Below, one piece after another: positions 57,276-64,000 of a stretch of 64,000 bases of DNA. How positions within the stretch are numbered: position 1 is the first letter of the stretch; each line of letters opens with the position of its first letter. The stretch is from Elmis aenea. Taxonomy: Eukaryota > Arthropoda > Insecta > Coleoptera > Elmidae. The stretch spans positions 67,294,108-67,358,107 of the forward strand of contig OX393577.1 in NCBI GenBank assembly GCA_947652605.1, written 5' to 3'. A model generated the notes under the pieces. That model was not told where the DNA came from and made no database searches. It was given only the letters and a program-made list of their open reading frames with translations. The position numbers and the translations under genes are program-made.

Positions 57276-57425
57276 GTAGATTTGTTCTCTCTATTCGTTA
57301 ATTCGGCATCTATTTTCCCATCCTCTGTTATTATGCTTCCCAAGTATTCGTCTGTTGTTACTCTTTCCAGCATATTGTTTTGACATTTAATTTTGTTGTT
57401 GTTCTGATTGTTTTCTTTTTGTCGA
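57276..57425 (-). pseudogene. RTE-like RT thumb-region fragment
   Basis: The minus strand gives one open stretch: KIKCQNNMLERVTTDEYLGS, then IITEDGKIDAELTNREN. The [FY]-K-Y-L-G-S-I-I-T-E-D-G-K motif is the RT thumb of RTE-like elements. Only about 50 residues remain. Confidence 0.7.
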
Positions 57426-57829
57426 AAATTAAAAAATAATAATTTTCATAAAGTTGAATTAACCCCACCTGTCCAGTTACGGGTTAAAACTTTAAAGTTG
57501 GCCAAAAACTAAACAGCTGGTAAATTACAACTGTCCCACGTTCTGTTTTTTACAGAATTTTTCGTCAATTTGCATTCTCGCAACGAACTTGTTTCAAATT
57601 TTTTGTTCCAACACATAATATTTTGTTTTTTGCTATCAAAAACGCAATTCTCTCTTCCTTGCCTGCTCTAGAATTCAAGTTATTCGTCTCGAAAACGCCG
57701 GCTATGTAGATTATTTAAAATAGCTGCCCGCTTGATAAATAGTTATGGTTTCCTAGTGGGTTTGTTGTTGATTAACCCCGGTATTGATTAATTCGAAAAC
57801 GACTACGGCAATTTCTAACGGCATATATA
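57426..57829. other. AT-rich intergenic DNA, nothing recognised
   Basis: No supported gene. Confidence 0.4.
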
Positions 57830-58070
57830 CAGGAAATGGTCAGGTATGATCGGGAGTTATGCCAAAGGGGGTTGAATGGCTACCCATTGCGGTTGTCGGA
57901 GCACATGCGAGATGAGAGGTGTTTTGCACGCGCCGTCAGGCATCGCTGGACAGGAGCAAGTAGGCGTGTGCCGACTACCCAGATGACGACTACCTGCATG
58001 CTTCGGTGCTTTCCTAATATCCGTATCGATAACGATATAGGGGTGTGGTTTCATCGTTGACTGATGAAAT
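57830..58070. other. GC-richer block of unknown origin
   Basis: Base composition is clearly higher in G+C than the flanks. The plus strand has a 74-codon ATG-less frame (RYDRELCQRGLNGYPLRLSE) and the minus strand a 65-codon frame over the same bases. Neither shows a motif I recognise. It could be a fragment of a transposon or an exon-like relic. Confidence 0.3.
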
Positions 58071-58800
58071 AAACGAGTGACTAATTATGAAATTATGGGG
58101 CACTTCAAAAATAATTATAAATTAGTCAAAAAAGTCTCTATCAAACACAACATTTCCCTGTAAAGAAGATTTTTAGCTGGAAATTTTAGGGAATGTTAAG
58201 AAGACTGCTTATAAATTTAATTTGGTTTAGGGGGTCCTATAAGGGTTGGAATGAATAAGCGATTCGTTTATTAATATAAATTATCCTGATTAAAAATCAC
58301 TTACCTTCTCTCACGAAGGGTTTCTTGTGGAAATGCAATACCGCCTGTAAGAATCTTATTCCTTCATCCGTTGGAATCTCGTTTAATCGATTTTTCTTTT
58401 TTAAATTTAAATTTTTACTATAACTAATCAGGGTCGACTAACCTATAGTTTCTTTGGACACGTTACACTGAAGTCCCATATCTCGTGTAGATGCATTTGG
58501 CTTAAAAGTATTGTATGCCAAAACACGAACTTCTGTATCTTCATTAATCTCTATTTTGGCTTCTTTTGGTTTACAAAAAGATCCATACTGTTTTAAATTA
58601 GCTTTAAGTTTTGCAGATGTGTCTTGAAAGTTGATTTTTAGTAATTTACAAGAAATTGTTGATAAAGTTCGAAGCAGATCTTTTGTTCAGAACATAAAGC
58701 ACCTTTAATTTGATTTTTAATAGACATGTGTAATATTACACATTTTTCTAAAATGATTTTGAGATGTACAAGTAATTAACAGCATAATCTAATAAACAAT
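58071..58800. other. AT-rich intergenic DNA, nothing recognised
   Basis: No supported gene. Confidence 0.4.
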
Positions 58801-59338
58801 TAAGGTAATTCCGGAAGATATGCCCCACTGGGAGAGATGCCTTGGTTGTTCTATTTTCGCATGCTAATGACAGATGCCAAAATTTGTACTGTATTATTGT
58901 TCCGTAACAGTTGCTATCTGTAAGGCATACTACCGTTGGCAAAAATTTCGGGTGGTGTGCGGTTTCCAACAAAATAAAGATGGGATCAACGATTTTAACA
59001 TGGCGCTATAATGTAGTAATAACTTAAAGATACCGGCAATTCGAAATTTATTATTTTTCATGGAATACTTTTAGCCAGCTTCTCAAATACATTGTTAGGA
59101 TTATTATTGCAATAGAATACACCGGTATCTTTTAAGTTCCATTTTTTTTTCCCTGGGGCATCTAACCCGTACTAAAAGGAGAGTTGCCCCATTTTATCGA
59201 GGTACAGATGCCCCGGTGGAACATCTATTCCTTATACACAATACAGCAACAGCTAATCAATTTATTAATTAATACTGTAACACAAGCATCCTAGAAAGAC
59301 TATATTGACATTATTTTTGAAAAATAAACTGTTCAGAG

Positions 59339-59437
59339 ATGTCTACGACGTATAAGAGGAAAACATCTGGTAAAAACAGAAGGCAATGGTCTTCAGAACA
59401 ATTCAGAGAAGAATTAAGAAAAACAAAATCTTTTTAA
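59339..59437 (+). pseudogene. pogo/jerky-type transposase N-terminal fragment
   Basis: A 32-codon ATG frame beginning MSTTYKRKTSGKNRRQWSSE resembles the start of pogo-family transposases and their domesticated relatives (pattern M-x-x-x-Y-K-R-K-T ... W-S-x-E just before the psq-type HTH). It stops after KTKSF. The DDE domain is not found. Confidence 0.5.
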
Positions 59438-59683
59438 CATGTGTTCAGGGACAAATCCCTTAGCTCGGATGACCAACGGTAGCAAAGGGATAACATTTTT
59501 GTAATAGTTAGGTAGTAAGTCAAGTTGCAAAATACATTCTGATTCAAGTTCTCATTCGAATACATGCATTAATTCGATACAAGTTCTCATTCAATACCAG
59601 TCAAGTTGTAATCTTAAACAAACTTCTTAGTTCTGTAAATAAATTACATTAAAAAATTTTAAAGCCGACGTCGGGCTCAATAA

Positions 59684-59726
59684 TCTAAGAAGACGAACAA
59701 GCAGACTAAGCGTCGAAACGTTCGCC
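59684..59726 (+). ncRNA. Second decayed hammerhead-like (Penelope-type) motif
   Basis: CTAAGAAGACG ... CGTCGAAACGTTCG: GACG and CGTC can pair as stem II, followed by the conserved GAAAC. The upstream core lacks the G of CTGA. It resembles the GTCGAAACGT signature of Penelope-like termini at 31487-31854. Too decayed to be active. Confidence 0.35.
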
Positions 59727-60121
59727 TTTTTTTACCGTCGTTATCGTCGTACATAACGACGGCGACGTCGTAAGTGTGTTAAGTTGATATGATCAATCGA
59801 GTGTACGATTTGTAACATATCAATAAAAATACATTTTGGTTTAAATATTTTTGGTTTCATTGATCGTTTAAGGCCGGTACATCACTCCCATTTATTTGGG
59901 GCATCTCACCCGCACTGTCGGGAGAGATGGCCAAAAACATGGTTTTGCTTAATTTTTTTTTTTTTGTAAACTACCGCTCGTAATATTCAAATTTTGAATA
60001 TCGTGCGTTATTCTCAATTGAATTGGCTATGCATTTCCATTTTTTCGGAGACTACAAAGTCAAAAATTATTAAAAGGTGATTTTTTAGCCTTAGGGGGAC
60101 AACTGTCCCGGAATTACCTTA

Positions 60122-60955
60122 GTTCGTTGTATGGTCTTTTTCATTACTCTCCGTTTTTTTAAATATTGTTTATTGTCCGTTATACAGAAATATTGGTTGT
60201 TAAAAAATTAAAGACAAAAACGTTAAAACAATTTAACCAAATAAATTCGTAACTAAAAGTTATTATATATTTAGTCAACTATGGAATTCAATGTTAAAAT
60301 AATCACTTGCAGTTTATAAAAGGGTAATTTTGCTGATAGCTTATAAATTTATAAATTAATAATATAATCAAATGAATTTGTAAATCACAAGTTACCGTAC
60401 ATTAAAGTGTTATTAGAGCTATTTAGGAGATAATTTTAGTTCATGAGTTTATTACAAAAAAATATGCAAAATAATTTTATGAGCCTGATTGCCAATGGTT
60501 CATTTGTCATGTTCGTGCAGAATTTAATTAATCTTTCATCTAATAAATTTATTATCAGGCACAAAGATGTAACGGTGAAATTGGCTATCGATACATTAAT
60601 TTTTTGTAAGTGATCTATATTTATAGGTGATGTATTTCAGCTGCTGGTACTAATCAACAGCCCCAGGTAGCAATCTCCCACGCCAGCTAATCTGAATATT
60701 AAAATGGCTTTTACGTGTTGTGCATACCTAAACTAAATCAAATTAATCGACAATAACTATACGTATAACGTATATAGCAGTTAATTGGTTCTTTGTGTAG
60801 AATTACAATTATTGCGATACTATCTGGGCAGTAAAACGTGTAAATCAGTTTATTTTTTTGCTGATCTTACTATCATCTCTGGCAAAAGTTCCTTTCTGAA
60901 GTGGAGCTATGTGTATTTGCTTTGTAGTTGCTAATCTATTTGTTACATAATATTT
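60122..60955. other. AT-rich intergenic DNA, nothing recognised
   Basis: No supported gene. Confidence 0.45.
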
Positions 60956-61045
60956 CTTGGAACTATTTATGATGCATTTGTAGCTCTTACCGTTTACGAG
61001 ATCCCAATGGTGGCCCTTTTATGTGGACCACCCTGTATATCACCA
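60956..61045 (-). repeat. ACAGGGTG-end repeat fragment
   Basis: On the minus strand this starts GATATACAGGGTGGTCCACA, closely matching the outer end of the 35963-37030 foldback (ACAGGGTGGTTCACC). The opposite end was not found; the right boundary on the other side is approximate. Confidence 0.5.
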
Positions 61046-62742
61046 ACAAAACCCATAGTTATGAAATAAAGCTTTTTGAGCTATGCTCTACTGAGGGACT
61101 TGCTTGGTCAAACAAAATAAAAAAAAGGGTTGAATGTGTATTTTATGTTATTTTAAAATAAAAGAACTTGAAGGAAGAACTGTAAAAAAAAGGATAAAAA
61201 GTCTGCACATATTACCCAGATTGCAATCACACGCCACTTATGTGTTAAGAGTGCATTGGAAACCATCACAAATCTGTTTAATTTTTTTTGTATCAAAGTT
61301 TATAAACAGTTCTAAGAAAAAATATGAGTTCAAAATTCAATAGCTGGGTTTTAATTACAATTTTGTCCTTGGAAGAACAATTAAGTTTATCGAATATTTG
61401 TGTAAAGCACAAACAGGACACACTAGATGTGCTTATAGCAATAAATTCTGCAGGTTGTATCATATTGTTAAAAAAATCTGCTAACGTTGGTTTAAAAAAA
61501 CATTCGAAAATACAAATAAGTTCTCCTCAAATTCCGTATAGATTTTTATCTGGGCTACAGATATAATTCTTTAACTGTAAATTGCTCACCGATTTTTGAA
61601 ATCCATTTAAAAGGGCAATTATTTAAATCGTACGTGCATGCAATGACCGGGAAGTATTTTAATTAATAGTTTGGAAATTTCAACTGTCTGCTTGTGCAAT
61701 GTTACACATATTTAGTTTTAAACTTAAAACAGTGCACGTGTTTAAACTACTTCTTTAATTTCTTTGTGGACTTCAGCGAGTTGAAACAAAACTGCGCCAA
61801 TGGTCAGTTTAACATAGCGCAAATAGATTACATAAATAATTATATAATTTTCGGATTTGCGGCGCTGTCTTAAATTTATTCACCGTTGTTTAGATCTGGT
61901 GCTTATTTTTTTGTAGATAACTTGAATTAATTCGACCGAGTAGAAATAGTTCCCATTGTTTCAGTGCAGTGAGTTACAATCATATACATGGTGTTTTAGA
62001 GAACGTTACCAATATTATGTGGTAGGGAATTTCAAAACTTTTTGTTCGGAGAAAAAATGTAAACTGGAAACTACAATTTTAAGATTAAATATTTCAAAAG
62101 CAATTGGAAAATGTAATACCGAATATTTGTCTGTTAAAATAAAAAAGTTACAGGACTGGTGTACTGTAGCAATATGGATAAGTAATTATTTATAAAATCA
62201 ATTACATCCAAGATATGTATGTTCAAATAATAGTACTGGCTTGTGAACTATTGTGGATAATTTAAAATTCGAGTATGTTTTTCCACCTAAGTTTGTTTAG
62301 TCTGTGTCTTATTCAACTAGCTCTTAAAGCATTGGTGTAATAATAATTATTCCTAAATCAAATCTATTTGTTTTATAAAGAATATAATCAGAAGTGGAAT
62401 AAGTGTGTTTGGCCTATTACGTACGCAGGTGGCCAGACGCATATGTAATAAATGACACCATAAATCGTTAGCACTTGGGGTAAAGAAATGCACGGCCGAC
62501 TAACGAAAGTATCGAATTACGCTTGATGATTGAAATATTGTACCAAAAACCACATTCTTAGGGAATCCCTCTGCTAGACAAAGAAATGGGTCATGCCCTT
62601 TGTTATATTGTATGAAATTTACGTGGATTTTAATAACAAGTTGATTTTGTAAATTATTAGCATACATGTAACTATGGTATTATTCTATATTATGTTGATT
62701 GCATTTTAACACATTTGTAGCATGTACAATGTTATTTAGTAA
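61046..62742. other. AT-rich intergenic DNA, nothing recognised
   Basis: No supported gene. Frames at 61134, 61324 and 61956 are 69-80 codons long, AT-driven and without recognisable motifs. Confidence 0.45.
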
Positions 62743-62980
62743 TTTTTGGTGGGGTGAAGCAGTAATCAGTTTGTTTATATGATCTAGTTTTGGAAGGGCG
62801 CAGTGACTAACAAATAAAATCTTTCGAATTGCATCCCCTCTTGATGCATGCAACTAATTAACGAATTAACAAAGACTAAATTTTTGTATTACGCCCTCTT
62901 TATTCAAAACTAGAGTTACTATTAGTTCAAAACGACTAATAGGCGTATTTTAACTATCTTTCACCCCACACCACCAAAAA
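62743..62980. repeat. Small inverted pair around GGTGGGGTGAA
   Basis: AATTTTTGGTGGGGTGAA at about 62743 and TTCACCCCACACCACCAAAA at about 62959 are inverted copies apart from a 4-nt insertion. The right copy is followed at once by TATATATAAAAAG and the repeat-bearing block at 63000. They may be termini of a small element. Confidence 0.4.
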
Positions 62981-63029
62981 TATATATAAAAAGCGGTGCC
63001 TTTCGAAAAGAAAGGGTTCTTAACTGAGC

Positions 63030-63340
63030 CACTACACGACCTGGTGATCCAGCTGGTATCCTGTTGTGAACTTTGGGCGAGAAATCGCTGTCAGAGGCTT
63101 TGGGCGAGCTGTCGCTGTCAGAGCACAACAGGTATCAGTCATCCTCAGTGGACCTATCAGAGAATCTCTTGGCGAGTCATCGCTTAGAGGGGTTCCGGAG
63201 GTACACTCCTTGTCCGACCTAGTGCCGTAGTCTTTTGGGAGAGTCATCGCTGTCAGAAGGCTCACTAGGTTGGCGATCTGGTCCTGTTGCCGGAGTCCGC
63301 TTGGACGAGTTATCGCTGTCAGGCGGTCCAGCAGGATCAT
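63030..63340 (-). pseudogene. Relic coding for Ser/Asp-rich SDSDxSPK repeats
   Basis: On the minus strand the motif CTGACAGCGAT(x)nTCGCCC recurs about five times, translating to PDSDNSSK, PSDSDDSPK, LSDDSPR, CSDSDSSPK and ASDSDFSPK. These lie in two frames separated by stops, so an original acidic repeat has been frame-shifted. The GC content is higher than in the flanks. It may be a relic of a disordered acidic domain from a host gene or of a mobile-element first ORF. I do not recognise a family. Confidence 0.4.
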
Positions 63341-63556
63341 CGCTCCGTAACGTTATACTTTCATTCACTCACGTACACTACTTGCAAAGGGCACCCGATA
63401 CACACTCGCGAACACGACATCACACATCATGTCCTAACAGTCAGATACAATAAGAAACCACATTTCATCAACTAACGCCATGGCTACAACCTAGCTACAA
63501 CTAGTCACAAATATATGCATAGTAAACAGTAAAAATCAGAATTATCTGAATCATAA

Positions 63557-64000
63557 AGAAATTACAATAAAGAGAATTACTTCCTTTTTGTGTGTTTTAT
63601 TTACTGGTTTAGAAATATGGAAAATGGTGAAATAACACTAGCCGTATTTTTTGATTTTCGTAGAGCCTTTGAGACGATCAATAGAGAATTATTAATAAAA
63701 AAATTAGAAAAAATAGGGATAAGTGAGGTAGCATTGTCTTGGTTTAAATCATACTTACAAAATAGACATCAACAAGTTAAATATAATAGAACTATATCAT
63801 CTTGTTTAAAAACCACACATGGTGTACCACAAGGAACCGTTCTGGGTCCTCTGCTTTTTGTTGTTTATATAAACGATATGGTTAAATACGCCAAACATTG
63901 TGAAATAAAAATGTTTGCGGACGATACAATGTTGTTTGTTAGTGGATTTAAAACAAGTGAATTAGTAGATAAGATGAATTTAGATCTAAGTAATATTTAT
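63557..64000 (+). CDS. Non-LTR reverse transcriptase (CR1/Jockey-like), runs off the window
   Basis: Open from the codon after TAA 63554-63556 to the window edge with no stop; first ATG at 63617. The 128 residues from there hold the RT palm: LAVFFDFRRAFETINREL, a WFKSYLQNRHQQVKYN segment, GVPQGTVLGPLLFVVYINDM and the catalytic FADD box (MFADDTMLFVSG). The RT fingers are missing, so the copy is 5'-truncated, probably within about 60 bp before the ATG. The style (SYLxNR, GVPQGTVLGPLLF) fits CR1/Jockey relatives and differs from the RTE copies elsewhere here. The frame is intact as far as seen. Confidence 0.85.

Larger units (their letters stand above)
58803..60119. mobile_element. pogo-like DNA transposon remnant with 14-bp TIRs and TA TSD
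   Basis: TAAGGTAATTCCGG at 58801-58814 is exactly inverted as CCGGAATTACCTTA at 60108-60121; the outer TA on each side fits the TA target duplication of Tc1/mariner/pogo elements. Subterminal blocks with GGGGCATCT...CCC (about 58829, 59153, 59207 and 59896) recur in both orientations. Inside is a short pogo-type N-terminal reading frame. About 1.3 kb, with secondary insertions likely in the 59600-59800 part. Confidence 0.75.

Noticed and set aside
63000..63480. LTR of a retrotransposon
   Set aside because: No TG...CA boundaries, primer-binding site, or second copy was found in the window.
1..64000. CRISPR arrays, operons, Shine-Dalgarno sites or phage genes
   Set aside because: The sequence is animal genomic DNA; the only regular direct repeat is a 193-bp satellite-like array with no spacers.

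Overview
This is AT-rich eukaryotic DNA, almost certainly from an insect and probably a beetle. The evidence is an intronless atonal-superfamily bHLH gene closest to Drosophila amos, a nuclear-type tRNA-Gly(GCC), and an insect-style repeat load (RTE and Jockey-like non-LTR elements, a Penelope-like remnant, hAT, pogo-like and Tc1/mariner relics, many foldback MITEs). Nothing suggests prokaryotic or organellar DNA. The beetle assignment is inference.

Only two host genes are well supported: tRNA-Gly (16136-16206, minus) and the proneural bHLH gene (22896-23483, plus). The bHLH gene has a CpG-rich block about 1.1 kb upstream, a candidate TATA promoter, a 46-codon upstream ORF overlapping its start codon, and two K-box (miR-2/13-type) motifs downstream. 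It sits in a gene-poor interval of about 40 kb.

The rest is layered mobile DNA. At 1870-4875 a 5'-truncated RTE with an open reading frame sits inside a palindromic foldback element and has an 11-bp target-site duplication (TSD). At 7805-10376 a hAT element with a perfect 8-bp TSD interrupts an RTE copy. At 13.1-14.3 and 18-20.9 kb are transposase and RT relics, one flanked by direct repeats of 123 and about 141 bp. At 30.9-37.0 kb are a hairpin MITE, a Penelope-like remnant with inverted arms and a decayed hammerhead-like motif, a SINE-like repeat, a hAT-type MITE and a 1.07-kb foldback. At 38-44.9 kb are a mariner-like pseudogene, RT fragments, a 193-bp tandem array and a 35-bp RTE insertion. 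At 50.5-56 kb a chimeric RTE fragment lies near an intact full-length RTE (52933-55984). At 58.8-60.1 kb is a pogo-like element with 14-bp TIRs. A non-LTR RT runs off the right edge.

I did not find a clearly new biological system. The most informative leads are the uORF and K-boxes of the bHLH gene, the intact and possibly active RTE with a tRNA-like 5' end, the 35-bp RTE insertion that bounds the family's 3' recognition signal, the two-family RTE chimera, and the long foldback elements that could form dsRNA.
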